This document shows positions 1 through 6,433 of a stretch of DNA of 11,518 bases, piece after piece. Position numbers and translations under genes: made by a program. The DNA comes from Candidatus Pacearchaeota archaeon (GTDB lineage Archaea; Nanoarchaeota; Nanoarchaeia; Pacearchaeales; GW2011-AR1). Under the pieces are notes generated by a model. That model did no database searches and had not been told where the DNA came from. It was given only the letters and a program-made list of their open reading frames with translations. The stretch covers positions 1-11,518 of the forward strand of contig NZER01000433.1 in assembly GCA_002690445.1 (NCBI GenBank), given 5' to 3'. Position 1 is the stretch's first letter, and each line of letters starts with the position of its first letter.

Positions 1-66
1 CAAAAAGAAGCAAGCCGCCCATATAACTACTAAGTCCGAATTCCAAGTTCCTGTGTTGGTTCTCAT
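1..66 (-). CDS. Start of a probable membrane protein, cut by the window edge
   Basis: An ATG at 66 opens a frame that stays open to base 1, giving 22 codons that begin MRTNTGTWNSDLV and run into a hydrophobic stretch (VVIWAACFFL). It begins 3 nt after the stop of the epimerase gene, so it is probably the next gene of the rIIA-rIIB-epimerase operon. The nearest Shine-Dalgarno-like bases (AAGGA) lie about 13 nt upstream, which is far, so the start is not certain. The hydrophobic run suggests an N-terminal membrane segment. A membrane enzyme of sugar transfer would fit the neighbour, but nothing in 22 residues shows that. Confidence 0.5.
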   Translation of the reverse strand, partial: MRTNTGTWNSDLVVIWAACFFL

Positions 67-69
67 ATA

Positions 70-1014
70 CTATAAGTGTTCCTTTATCCATTGTTTGGGG
101 GACATCTTGGTTCCCAATATTTTCTGTAATCCTATCCAGTCCTCAAGCTGCGTTTCGGGTTTCCACCCAAGAAGCTCACTAGCCTTATCTATATTTGCTA
201 AAGTTATTCTAGCCTCTCCCAATCTTTCTGGCAAATGTTTAAAGTTATACCCAATCATTTTGGCTAAACCTAAGATACTATGGTTATTCCCGACTCCAAT
301 ATTGAGCGTCTGACCAAAGACATCTTCATTATCGGTATTAGCCGCTAAGATGTTTGCCTCAACGACATCGTTGACATGGGTGAAGTCTCTTCTCTGTAAG
401 CCATCTCCAACAATGGTTAATGGCTCTCCAGCATCAAACTGTCTTAAAAAGATGCCCACAACGGGCGCGTACTGGCCTTTAAGGGGTTGTCTCTCTCCAT
501 ATACATTGAAATATCTGAATATTATTGTCTTAAGCCCATAGAGCTTGTTATACATATTACATAGACCTTCGCCCGATACCTTCGTTACTGAATATGGATT
601 CAAGCAGTCATTAGGCATGTCTTCTGTGAGTGGAGGAGTATTGATAAGACCGTAGGCAGAAGACGTAGAAGAGTATAAAACCCTATCTACGCCATTCTCC
701 CTGCTGGCCTGAAGTACGTTACAGGTTCCCAAGACGTTGGTAGCAACGGCTTTTTGGGGATTCTTAATGGCTGGCTGAATTCTAGCTTCTGCCGCCAAGT
801 GGAAGACACAATCAACATCTTTAAAAAGAGGTTCGATTTTATCATAGTCACATATGTCCAGAACAGCCTTGTGAGCCTCTTGGTTCCAATAAAATTCTTC
901 ATTGGAAGTAGCCGACTCGTTATCCAACGAGATTACCTCGTTACCATCCTTAATCAGCCTGTCAACAATATGACTACCTATAAAACCTGCGCCACCTGTA
1001 ACGATACACTTCAT
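70..1014 (-). CDS. NAD-dependent sugar-nucleotide epimerase/dehydratase (extended SDR)
   Basis: This 314-aa protein has the full extended short-chain dehydrogenase signature. The Rossmann glycine motif TGGAGFIG is at residues 6-13, followed by D31 at the end of the second strand, D53-I54, and HLAA at 72-75. An SSTSSAYG segment sits at 115-122 and the catalytic Y141-x3-K145 follows. FRYFNVYG and a C-terminal LGWKP segment are also typical. Family members act in the cytoplasm on UDP-, GDP- or dTDP-sugars, as 4-epimerases or 4,6-dehydratases, using bound NAD. It is closest in appearance to UDP-glucose/UDP-GlcNAc 4-epimerases, but the substrate cannot be fixed. The start ATG has an AGGAG placed inside the last codons of rIIB, and one base separates the two genes, so they should be co-translated. 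Together with the mannose genes at 6981-8977 it suggests phage-directed sugar-nucleotide synthesis (inference). Confidence 0.93.
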   Translation of the reverse strand: MKCIVTGGAGFIGSHIVDRLIKDGNEVISLDNESATSNEEFYWNQEAHKAVLDICDYDKIEPLFKDVDCVFHLAAEARIQPAIKNPQKAVATNVLGTCNVLQASRENGVDRVLYSSTSSAYGLINTPPLTEDMPNDCLNPYSVTKVSGEGLCNMYNKLYGLKTIIFRYFNVYGERQPLKGQYAPVVGIFLRQFDAGEPLTIVGDGLQRRDFTHVNDVVEANILAANTDNEDVFGQTLNIGVGNNHSILGLAKMIGYNFKHLPERLGEARITLANIDKASELLGWKPETQLEDWIGLQKILGTKMSPKQWIKEHL

Positions 1015-1015
1015 G

Positions 1016-1891
1016 CTACGCTCCTACTGTCTGATTGCTCAAGACCGCAGATAGTCGCTCAAGTCTAACCCTAACGTCTTCTTTCCAAGCCTCGTTATAT
1101 TTTACAACACGAACATTATCAGTCTTGTTGCCAAACATCTCTACCGACTTGTCAAAAACGTCATCAAAGATCGCCGCTACTTCATACTGGCAACAGCGTA
1201 GTTTTTGAAATTGAGAGCATTGTGGCACACTCACAACATCTCTTGGGTTGACCTTACAGATAACGATTTGGTTTCCACCACCGTCATCATCGTCACCACC
1301 CTTATTGTCCAGATCAATTCCACCATAGCTGGTGACGTAATCAATAGAACCAACATGCAGCCCATGACTACAGCCACGATCACGGTTGGAGTCCACTGAC
1401 GACCGATCTACGGACACGGTTTCCCCAACACTATTATCAAGGCTTCCGCTATAAATATCCTTGAAGTTTTCTTTCACGGCCTTGTAAGCCAAGAAGTGAC
1501 CATCATCCGTAATCGGAAGATGCTTATGTTGCATGAAGTCAAACAACTCTACAATAGCCTTGTCAGAGGGATTATCATTCAGGTTATTCAAAAAGTTGAG
1601 CATAGGCTCAAATTCAAAACCTTCCTTACGCATTTGCATAATGCGGTCAGAAAAAAGCTCTGGCATCGGAATCCCATTCCAATTAAGTGTACCATGTTTA
1701 ACATGCACATAGCCATCACAAAAGTGTTCAACAGAAGACGCAACATCATAAGCCGCCTCAAAGTGTTCTACGTTCCCACTCTTAAGATGCCGGATTAAGG
1801 CATTATAATTGTGGTGGTTCTTATCAAAGGTATATGCTTGACCATCTGCGATTGCATTTACCACACCTGAATTACTAATAATATACTTCAT
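1016..1891 (-). CDS. rIIB: RIIB-like protein
   Basis: The protein has 291 aa, close to the roughly 310 aa of T4 RIIB. The typical C-terminal half is present: FLAYKAV (133-139), then CSHGLHVGS (174-182), and ICKVNPRDVVSVP (211-223). RIIB acts with RIIA in T4-like phages in lysis timing and in growth on lambda lysogens (exclusion by RexAB); the biochemical role is unsettled. I chose the ATG at 1891: it follows the rIIA stop by one base, and GGAG lies 7 nt upstream inside the last rIIA codons. A TTG-type extension of 7 codons to 1912 is possible but lacks a comparable site. Residues 196-207 form an unusual Asp/Gly-rich insert (GG-DDDD-GGG) just before the conserved ICKVNP strand. Confidence 0.9.
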   Translation of the reverse strand: MKYIISNSGVVNAIADGQAYTFDKNHHNYNALIRHLKSGNVEHFEAAYDVASSVEHFCDGYVHVKHGTLNWNGIPMPELFSDRIMQMRKEGFEFEPMLNFLNNLNDNPSDKAIVELFDFMQHKHLPITDDGHFLAYKAVKENFKDIYSGSLDNSVGETVSVDRSSVDSNRDRGCSHGLHVGSIDYVTSYGGIDLDNKGGDDDDGGGNQIVICKVNPRDVVSVPQCSQFQKLRCCQYEVAAIFDDVFDKSVEMFGNKTDNVRVVKYNEAWKEDVRVRLERLSAVLSNQTVGA

Positions 1892-1910
1892 CTCAATTCT
1901 CCATTCTGTC
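1892..1910 (-). repeat. Repeated gene-junction sequence, copy 1 (rIIA/rIIB)
   Basis: The minus strand reads GACAGAATGGAGAATTGAG. It encodes the last residues of RIIA (DRMEN-stop) and carries the GGAG ribosome binding site of rIIB. A second copy with one mismatch lies at 8488-8506, at the junction after the mannose-6-phosphate isomerase gene. Confidence 0.8.
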
Positions 1911-4025
1911 AATATAGTTAGCTATAGTTTCATAATCATCTTCGGAAGGGTGTCCGAGTAAATTAATCATCGGATACTTCTTAATCATTATATCATACAT
2001 TTCGTCAGTATCAACCACTTGGCTTAAAATACTTTCCTTAAAATCTTTCCAGATACCAACACCAACCGCCATTCTTCTTAATGTCTTCAAGCCTTCACAA
2101 GTAACACCGTTAGGTAGCTCTGGCTCTTTATAAGTTTCATAGAAGTCGCTAAAAGCATTTTCGGTTGTGGTTTTATCTGAGATTCCTATCATTTTATGGG
2201 TATTCATATTACCACTTCCAACACTCCACATATCGAAAAGTGAGCTTTCCATATCAATGAAGTTCTGGCGATTCATACGAAGAGTCTCCAGTACAGCCTC
2301 TTTTAAATATGTAGCTCCATCAGTCCAGTTTTCTCGGCCTTCTAGTTTCATAGACTTTGCTGTGGAGGGAGTAACTATGAATATCTTATTGTCAAGCTCT
2401 CCCACATCATAACCAGCATCTTCTAGGGATTGCAGGAGGCCTTTAACTGAATCTATATGAAAGCTGTAATCGTTATAAATACCAGACATACAAACGGAGT
2501 CACGAATTTTGGTCAGATAAAAGGCATCCTCTTCTTTTACGCTAACTTTTGTTTCCCTGCTAACCCATTTGCTGCTTGATACAGAATTGTCCTCATGTTT
2601 GAGTATACGAATAGCGGGTGAAGTCGCACCACTAGAATAAGAACTAGAACTAGAAGCCTTTTTGGGTGGAGCAGGAAGGCCTGATGAGTTTATCACAAGC
2701 TCTTTGGGGCATCCAGACTTTTCTATGAAGGTGTTAAGCTCTTCTTCTGTGCGAATTAGGTAGGCGTAGCCTTGACCCTTTTCAATAAGAAAATGTCTTA
2801 CACGACCAACAGCACCTCTTTTAGAGTCTTGATAAATAATACTAACACCCTTTGTGTCTCCCAAGAAAACGTGTTGAGTTTCTTTCCTGCTAATAGATTC
2901 TCGCCATTGACTTTTTTGGAATTCTACTAAGGTTTCGATGCCTGTATCAACTGAGAACTTGCTATACCCCAACGCCTCGCTATCGAATAGTTCGATACCA
3001 TTCCAGTCGCCAATACTATTGAGGCTTGTTGACACAGAGGCTATTCTATCTAGCTTCTTAAACATGCTGATAAACTTGAGTCTAGCATCCCAGATTGTTT
3101 CACACTCAGCAACAGAATCTTTGACAATATCCGACAACTCAGAGAGTGCGTCTGTAACTATAGAAAGTATATTCTTTTTAGTTCTATCGTTATAGGATAG
3201 AGATTCCCTAGATGGTGTTATATCTAAATCACCAATGTCAACCTTGATTTCAAACCCATTACATCCGTCCAGCAGTTTGTAAGCATCCGTACCATACTCA
3301 AACTGATCGGTGTCTATTGGGTAAGATACTTGACCCATGATAACAGTATTTTTCCATCCTGATTTATATATTTTCCAATTGGAACCTTCTACCAGAACCT
3401 CATTGTTTTGAAAATTAAGCGGAACAGAAGTGGTAGGCCTAATATCAAAAGTCTCATAGATAGTCTCTGCCTCTTCTCTGAACTCGCCAGAATCTTCTGG
3501 GTCAACAGACATACTGATGCGCATACCGTTTGGTTCGTCTGTAGGTTTTTCATCTAGCAGAGAGAATACTGGCTCGCCGGTATCGCCCTTATAGGAACTA
3601 AATGTGTAGTGAGTACCATTGAAGAATGACTCAACCAAGAACTGGTCGGTGTATGCAAATGGAGACTTGCTACCAAGACCCAAGCAACCAACAGCATCGT
3701 TACTGTCTGTTTTATCGCTACGGAAATAAGTAGTATATAAATCAAAGCAGTCGTCGTGACTCAACCCAGTGCCGTAATCACGAACCGCAAATGTAGTGTC
3801 TAGTTTCGTAGGAATCTGGACATAGAAGGGCTTATTTGGACAGCCTGCTGCTACATGAGCATCGTAAGCATTGGTCGAGATTTCACGAACAACTGCCTTA
3901 ACTTTGTTTGAATAAAGGCTATCCGAAAGAATAGCGAAAGCCTTAGCTGTAGCATCTATCTTATAGTTAGATGTTTGAAAGCTGGAGGACTTTTCAATAG
4001 TATTTTGTGACGTATGCAATTTCAT
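1893..4025 (-). CDS. rIIA: RIIA-like protein with GHKL ATPase fold
   Basis: This 710-aa protein is near the length of T4 RIIA (about 725 aa). The N-terminal GHKL (gyrase/Hsp90/MutL) ATP-binding motifs are intact: the N box E48-x3-N52-x2-D55, the G1 box DYGTG at 83-87, and the G2 box GLGSKS at 116-121. The RIIA-typical TPSRESLSY follows at 270-278. A serine-rich linker (about 458-469) separates this core from a C-terminal region of unknown fold. In T4, RIIA is membrane-associated and works with RIIB in lysis control and exclusion by lambda Rex. The ATG at 4025 has AGGAG 8 nt upstream and a strong promoter about 45 nt further up (4070-4097). It heads the operon rIIA-rIIB-epimerase. The ATP-binding residues suggest real ATPase activity, which is inference. 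Confidence 0.93.
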   Translation of the reverse strand: MKLHTSQNTIEKSSSFQTSNYKIDATAKAFAILSDSLYSNKVKAVVREISTNAYDAHVAAGCPNKPFYVQIPTKLDTTFAVRDYGTGLSHDDCFDLYTTYFRSDKTDSNDAVGCLGLGSKSPFAYTDQFLVESFFNGTHYTFSSYKGDTGEPVFSLLDEKPTDEPNGMRISMSVDPEDSGEFREEAETIYETFDIRPTTSVPLNFQNNEVLVEGSNWKIYKSGWKNTVIMGQVSYPIDTDQFEYGTDAYKLLDGCNGFEIKVDIGDLDITPSRESLSYNDRTKKNILSIVTDALSELSDIVKDSVAECETIWDARLKFISMFKKLDRIASVSTSLNSIGDWNGIELFDSEALGYSKFSVDTGIETLVEFQKSQWRESISRKETQHVFLGDTKGVSIIYQDSKRGAVGRVRHFLIEKGQGYAYLIRTEEELNTFIEKSGCPKELVINSSGLPAPPKKASSSSSYSSGATSPAIRILKHEDNSVSSSKWVSRETKVSVKEEDAFYLTKIRDSVCMSGIYNDYSFHIDSVKGLLQSLEDAGYDVGELDNKIFIVTPSTAKSMKLEGRENWTDGATYLKEAVLETLRMNRQNFIDMESSLFDMWSVGSGNMNTHKMIGISDKTTTENAFSDFYETYKEPELPNGVTCEGLKTLRRMAVGVGIWKDFKESILSQVVDTDEMYDIMIKKYPMINLLGHPSEDDYETIANYIDRMEN

Positions 4026-4046
4026 TTTTAAATCTCCTAAAACGTG

Positions 4047-4055
4047 TAATAACCT
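4047..4055 (-). promoter_or_regulatory. Leader motif AGGTTATTA upstream of rIIA
   Basis: This motif begins 14 nt after the -10 hexamer of the rIIA promoter and ends 21 nt before the rIIA ATG, outside the ribosome binding site. The same 9-mer occurs upstream of three other starts (4960-4968, 5165-5173, 6094-6102). Its function is unknown; a leader RNA or early-transcribed control site is possible. Confidence 0.45.
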
Positions 4056-4069
4056 GTAACGATGTATTC

Positions 4070-4097
4070 ATTATATAATACTCATCGTCAATTGCAA
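4070..4097 (-). promoter_or_regulatory. Sigma70-like promoter for rIIA operon
   Basis: The minus strand has TTGCAA (4092-4097), a 16-nt spacer and a perfect TATAAT (4070-4075). The gap between the 4106 gene and rIIA is non-coding, and transcription would start near 4063. It would drive rIIA, rIIB, the epimerase and the gene at the left edge. Confidence 0.75.
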
Positions 4098-4105
4098 GCT
4101 CAAAC

Positions 4106-4318
4106 TTAAGTATTTTCTGAATTTTCTTTTGGTTTTCTGTAGGTAGTTCTCATCATGCGATTAATTTCTTTTTCGCTATCCCTATTTATAAGCCATATTT
4201 CCTTCTTTCGCTTCTCTTCTGCGCGGATCGATTTTCTTTTTGCTAATACTCTTTTCTTTGATTGTGCTAGACGGGCTTTTTTCTTTCTGGCTTTTTGTTT
4301 ATTCTTCATTGGTTGCAT
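4106..4318 (-). CDS. Small, strongly basic unknown protein
   Basis: This 70-aa protein is dominated by Lys and Arg, especially over residues 5-40, and has no membrane segment or recognised domain. The composition would suit nucleic acid binding or a long charged helix, but I do not recognise a family. The ATG at 4318 overlaps the end of the upstream gene by 20 nt and has a weak site (AAAGG, 4 nt upstream). A second ATG at 4309 has none. It is the last gene before the rIIA promoter. Low-complexity Lys-rich frames can arise by chance in this AT-rich sequence, so the call is moderate. Confidence 0.5.
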   Translation of the reverse strand: MQPMKNKQKARKKKARLAQSKKRVLAKRKSIRAEEKRKKEIWLINRDSEKEINRMMRTTYRKPKENSENT

Positions 4319-4481
4319 AGAGCCTTTTCTTTAGTTTGTTACGCTCTCTGATTAACTTGGAGCGTTTCTTTTCTAGTTCTCTTCTGTCTCGTTCAGTAAA
4401 TAAAGATTCCAACCTACACTCAAGGTCATGTAGTGAATCATTAATATTTTCTAGTCTAGTATATATTCTTTGTTTGTTCAT
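4299..4481 (-). CDS. Small coiled-coil protein, unknown
   Basis: The frame from ATG 4481 gives 60 aa, nearly all predicted helix with heptad-like Leu/Ile spacing (RLENINDSLHDLECRLESL) and a Lys/Arg-rich second half. A parallel coiled coil is likely; the function is unknown. The frame extends upstream to a TTG at 4523, but that region is the terminator hairpin behind ssb, so I prefer 4481. No clear Shine-Dalgarno precedes 4481, and no promoter lies between it and the terminator, so expression would depend on read-through. It overlaps the next small gene by 20 nt. Confidence 0.5.
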   Translation of the reverse strand: MNKQRIYTRLENINDSLHDLECRLESLFTERDRRELEKKRSKLIRERNKLKKRLYATNEE

Positions 4482-4491
4482 TATGTTTTGT

Positions 4492-4527
4492 AAAAACCTG
4501 AAGGGGATGAAACCCATCCCCAACAGG
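4492..4527 (-). terminator. Intrinsic terminator after ssb
   Basis: On the minus strand an outer CCTG/CAGG stem (4524-4527 with 4497-4500), a TT/TT internal mismatch and a perfect 7-bp stem GGGGATG/CATCCCC enclose the loop GGTTT. Five T residues (4492-4496) follow at once. It starts 13 nt after the ssb stop. The shape matches a Rho-independent terminator. Confidence 0.8.
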
Positions 4528-4540
4528 AATATATTAAGGA

Positions 4541-4936
4541 CTAAAAGACCTCAGTAACCTCTGCCGTCTCTGACATTTCGGCCTTAGTCGTTTTTGGCGT
4601 TTCGACTTTATCCGTTCGAGGAGGACGTACAATCTTCGAGATGTTAGAAGGAACAACGACCATTGAAAATCGTTTGTTTCCTTCTGTGTCTGTCCAAGAA
4701 CGATCTTGGATGCGACCACGAACACTTACTCTATCGCCCTTTGCGAATTCAACATTCTTGCAATAAGCGGCTTGATAACCCCAAGCATTGACATCAATAT
4801 ACAAAGTCTCTTCGTAGTCTTTGCTTACTCGCTCATTGATGGCCATACGAAACACGGCCAACTCTCTATCCTCTTTGATGGTTTTGAACTCAGGGTCTTT
4901 GGTAAGATTGCCTTCAAATGTTACAAAATTATTCAT
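4541..4936 (-). CDS. ssb: Single-stranded DNA-binding protein (OB fold)
   Basis: This 131-aa protein matches bacterial-type SSB: N-terminal FVTFEGNLTKDPEFK (4-18), then LAVFRMAINE (26-35), an aromatic strand YIDVNAWGYQAA (46-57), and FAKGDRVSVRGRI (64-76). A strand SMVVVPSNISKIV closes the OB domain near 103. It would coat single-stranded DNA in replication and recombination. The C-terminal tail (about 104-131) is Thr/Glu-rich and ends TEVF. It is acidic with a terminal Phe but lacks the DDDIPF tip by which cellular SSBs recruit partners. GGGAG lies 7 nt before the ATG. The leader motif AGGTTATTA lies 23 nt upstream, across the end of the previous gene. A terminator follows directly. Confidence 0.93.
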   Translation of the reverse strand: MNNFVTFEGNLTKDPEFKTIKEDRELAVFRMAINERVSKDYEETLYIDVNAWGYQAAYCKNVEFAKGDRVSVRGRIQDRSWTDTEGNKRFSMVVVPSNISKIVRPPRTDKVETPKTTKAEMSETAEVTEVF

Positions 4937-4958
4937 CGTGATACTCCCTTTTAAAAAA

Positions 4959-5165
4959 TTAATAACCTCGTCGCTTTAATGCTTTTCGAGCAAGGCGACG
5001 ACTATACGCAACTCCATGAGTACGCAACAATGTGCGAACTTCACTACTCTCTTCTGTTTTTGCAAAGCTGGTAGTAAGTTGGCTACCTGTAGCCTCACCA
5101 GTAGCAAACTTTTTAACCGCACGAACTTTTGTCTTGTTCGATAGAACAGAACTCCAATCAATCAT
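4959..5165 (-). CDS. Small basic protein upstream of ssb, unknown
   Basis: This 68-aa protein starts MIDWSSVLSNKTK and ends in an Arg/Lys-rich helix (YSRRLARKALKRRGY). I see no Cys pairs, membrane segment or known domain. The basic tail and position before ssb suggest DNA association (inference). I chose the ATG at 5165 because it has GGAGG at 5 nt spacing; the frame could extend to a TTG at 5177, but that lies on the ribosome binding site. A strong promoter lies 40 nt upstream. It is followed by ssb after 22 nt and is probably co-transcribed with it. Confidence 0.75.
   Translation of the reverse strand: MIDWSSVLSNKTKVRAVKKFATGEATGSQLTTSFAKTEESSEVRTLLRTHGVAYSRRLARKALKRRGY
4960..4968 (-). promoter_or_regulatory. 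Leader motif AGGTTATTA upstream of ssb
   Basis: This copy overlaps the last codons of the 4959-5165 gene (Gly-Tyr-stop) and ends 23 nt before the ssb ATG, nearly the same spacing as in the rIIA and 6072 leaders (21 nt). The function is unknown. Confidence 0.35.
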
Positions 5166-5173
5166 AATAACCT
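5165..5173 (-). promoter_or_regulatory. AGGTTATTA motif forming the RBS/start of the 68-aa gene
   Basis: Here the recurring 9-mer is part of GGAGGTTATTATG, that is, it includes the Shine-Dalgarno bases and the first base of the start codon. In the other three copies the position corresponding to the ATG is not a start codon. Confidence 0.4.
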
Positions 5174-5204
5174 CCAATTAAATTTAAAAAACAACTTACA
5201 TTAT

Positions 5205-5233
5205 ATTATAGACAGGTGGCCGCATTTTATCAA
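5205..5233 (-). promoter_or_regulatory. Sigma70-like promoter before the 68-aa gene and ssb
   Basis: The minus strand has TTGATA (5228-5233), a 17-nt spacer and a perfect TATAAT (5205-5210). The -35 overlaps the last codons of the upstream 139-aa gene. It would drive the 68-aa gene and ssb, with termination at 4492-4527. Confidence 0.8.
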
Positions 5234-5649
5234 CGTCTTTTTCTTTTTTTATCCCAAATTAATTTGTGTGGCCGGATGTGATAGTTGTCTAACATCTTCC
5301 ACGTTTTTGGACTTCCCATGTATACGAATTCAGAACAGTTAGACCTTAGCCCTTTATGTACCCTATAAGCAATCACCCCATCTCGCCTAACGCTCTTAAC
5401 AATTAGCTTGCCATAAACACCCATGTAGACCTTTTCTTTAGTCTCAGTGTCAATCCAGTAGCTTCCGTGACCCTTTATGGATTTAATTGCATCGCCATGA
5501 GCGAGCGTAGTCCAGTCTTCTATGATTGCCCGTTTCTTTTTGTAGAATATGTGACCACACCCACAGCTAGAAGACCTAGCATGGCAAGAGGCCTCACACT
5601 TGGGGCATTGTTTTTGGGGCGGCTTACGCTTTTCTGAAGTAGATTTCAT
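5230..5649 (-). CDS. Zinc-ribbon protein with C-terminal beta domain, unknown
   Basis: This 139-aa protein has an N-terminal zinc knuckle of the form CPKC-x3-CHAR-x3-CGCGHIF (residues about 15-35), like the short zinc ribbons fused to many phage proteins. A beta-rich region follows (about 45-115) with repeated short motifs (GDAIKSIKG, VYMGVYGKLIVKSV, FVYMG), then a basic tail. I recognise the zinc ribbon but not the function; a nucleic-acid or protein-binding adaptor is plausible. It overlaps the upstream gene by 26 nt, and the ribosome binding site at 5649 is weak (AAGAAAAG directly before the ATG). It is the last gene of the unit started at the 6117-6144 promoter. Confidence 0.75.
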   Translation of the reverse strand: MKSTSEKRKPPQKQCPKCEASCHARSSSCGCGHIFYKKKRAIIEDWTTLAHGDAIKSIKGHGSYWIDTETKEKVYMGVYGKLIVKSVRRDGVIAYRVHKGLRSNCSEFVYMGSPKTWKMLDNYHIRPHKLIWDKKRKRR

Positions 5650-5887
5650 CTTTTCTTATCGTTAGCTTGAGTTGACGTTTACGTAATAGCTTGTATAGAA
5701 CTGCTCCACACTTAGCTTCCTCTACCCATCTTGTTATTTTTACAATGGACTCAATATCCTTGTATCCATTCTCTCTAGCTATTTCCACTAAGTCGGAAAG
5801 CTCATCTTCAGACAGTAAGCACCAGTCTTCCTCGCCTTCTATCCGGTGTAAATAATCAAAGGGAATAAGGTCTTGTTTGTTTTGCAT
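5624..5887 (-). CDS. Small acidic/helical protein, unknown
   Basis: This 87-aa protein has an acidic N-terminal half (EGEEDWCLLSEDELSDLVEIARENGY) and a basic C-terminal half (LLRKRQLKLTIRKDEIYFRKA). The middle segment (IVKITRWVEEAKCG) is probably helical. I do not recognise a family. Its ATG at 5887 overlaps the stop of the upstream zinc-ribbon gene as TAATG, and it lacks a strong site of its own, so it is probably made by translational coupling. Its end overlaps the next gene by 26 nt. Confidence 0.7.
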   Translation of the reverse strand: MQNKQDLIPFDYLHRIEGEEDWCLLSEDELSDLVEIARENGYKDIESIVKITRWVEEAKCGAVLYKLLRKRQLKLTIRKDEIYFRKA

Positions 5888-6072
5888 TAGGGTTTTTTTG
5901 CTCTCTGTAGGGTGTCGTTGTAATTTGAGTATTCATCTCTTTGGCTACGCATGAAGTTTTCTTCATAGCAAGCCTTACACCTAAAAAGGTCGCCTTTGTT
6001 TGTTTTGATAATATAATAGTTAGATGTAGTCACTTTGCAGTTAATACAATCAATCTCTTTGGGAAGAGCCAT
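5887..6072 (-). CDS. Small zinc-ribbon protein
   Basis: This 61-aa protein carries two Cys pairs, C9-x2-C12 and C32-x2-C35, separated by a beta segment (YYIIKTNKGDLFR). This is the spacing of a single zinc ribbon; a charged C-terminal helix follows. Such proteins often bind nucleic acid or RNA polymerase, but the role here is open. The frame begins with a TTG at 6084, but GGAG lies 6 nt before the ATG at 6072, which I take as the start. It is the first gene after the promoter at 6117-6144 and is coupled to the next gene by TAATG. Confidence 0.78.
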   Translation of the reverse strand: MALPKEIDCINCKVTTSNYYIIKTNKGDLFRCKACYEENFMRSQRDEYSNYNDTLQRAKKP

Positions 6073-6093
6073 GTTGTTCTCCAAGTATAAAAA

Positions 6094-6102
6094 TAATAAC
6101 CT
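6094..6102 (-). promoter_or_regulatory. Leader motif AGGTTATTA upstream of the 61-aa gene
   Basis: The motif begins 14 nt after the -10 hexamer and ends 21 nt before the ATG at 6072. Both distances equal those in the rIIA leader, although the surrounding sequence differs. The function is unknown. Confidence 0.45.
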
Positions 6103-6116
6103 CTGTGTATGCTATA

Positions 6117-6144
6117 ATCATAACATACGATCTGGCTTTTTCAA
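6117..6144 (-). promoter_or_regulatory. Sigma70-like promoter before the 61-aa zinc-ribbon gene
   Basis: The minus strand has TTGAAA (6139-6144), a 16-nt spacer and TATGAT (6117-6122), each one base from consensus. It lies in the 100-nt non-coding gap between the 86-aa gene and the zinc-ribbon gene, with no other gene there. Confidence 0.72.
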
Positions 6145-6172
6145 GCTCTAAATATAATTATCGGCAAACTAT

Positions 6173-6433
6173 TTACAAATCTTTATCTGAATCAACAAAA
6201 ATTGGAGTATTTTCTCCAACATATGCGTTGAATGTGTTGAATTCTAGCCACTCCCAAGCCTCTTGCTCGGTTGAATCTAGATTCTTCATACATACTTCGA
6301 CCATTTTTTGAATATCGTAGACAACCCTTCCTGTATGGCAGCCCACAGAAACCCCAATAATACAAGAATCATAATCATTGGCAAAAAGCAACTCGCCGCC
6401 ATGATAGTCACTAAGCCTTTCACGAATTCCCAT
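6173..6433 (-). CDS. Conserved-looking small phage protein, unknown
   Basis: This 86-aa protein contains a segment of the type YDSCIIGV...VVYDIQKMVEV and a later EAWEWLEFNTFNAYVGENTPIFV. These look like a small family common in tailed phages, of unknown function, built from a strand-helix-helix core. There is no membrane segment or Cys pair. AGAGG lies 8 nt before the ATG at 6433. It overlaps the upstream 63-aa gene by 14 nt. A competing frame over 6286-6489 encodes a hydrophobic stretch, but I judge it a shadow. Confidence 0.8.
   Translation of the reverse strand: MGIRERLSDYHGGELLFANDYDSCIIGVSVGCHTGRVVYDIQKMVEVCMKNLDSTEQEAWEWLEFNTFNAYVGENTPIFVDSDKDL

Noticed and set aside
754..1068. Open frames on the plus strand opposite the epimerase, rIIB and rIIA (for example 754-1068, 1496-1798, 2938-3195).
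   Set aside because: They are antisense to strongly supported genes, have no good ribosome binding sites and no recognisable content.
4183..4190. TATAAATA on the minus strand, as in a T4 late promoter.
   Set aside because: It lies inside a small gene, is a single copy in AT-rich DNA, and no other late promoter is seen.
4503..4523. A TTG or ATG start inside the hairpin for the 60-aa coiled-coil gene.
   Set aside because: The sequence is better explained as the ssb terminator, and neither start has a properly spaced ribosome binding site.
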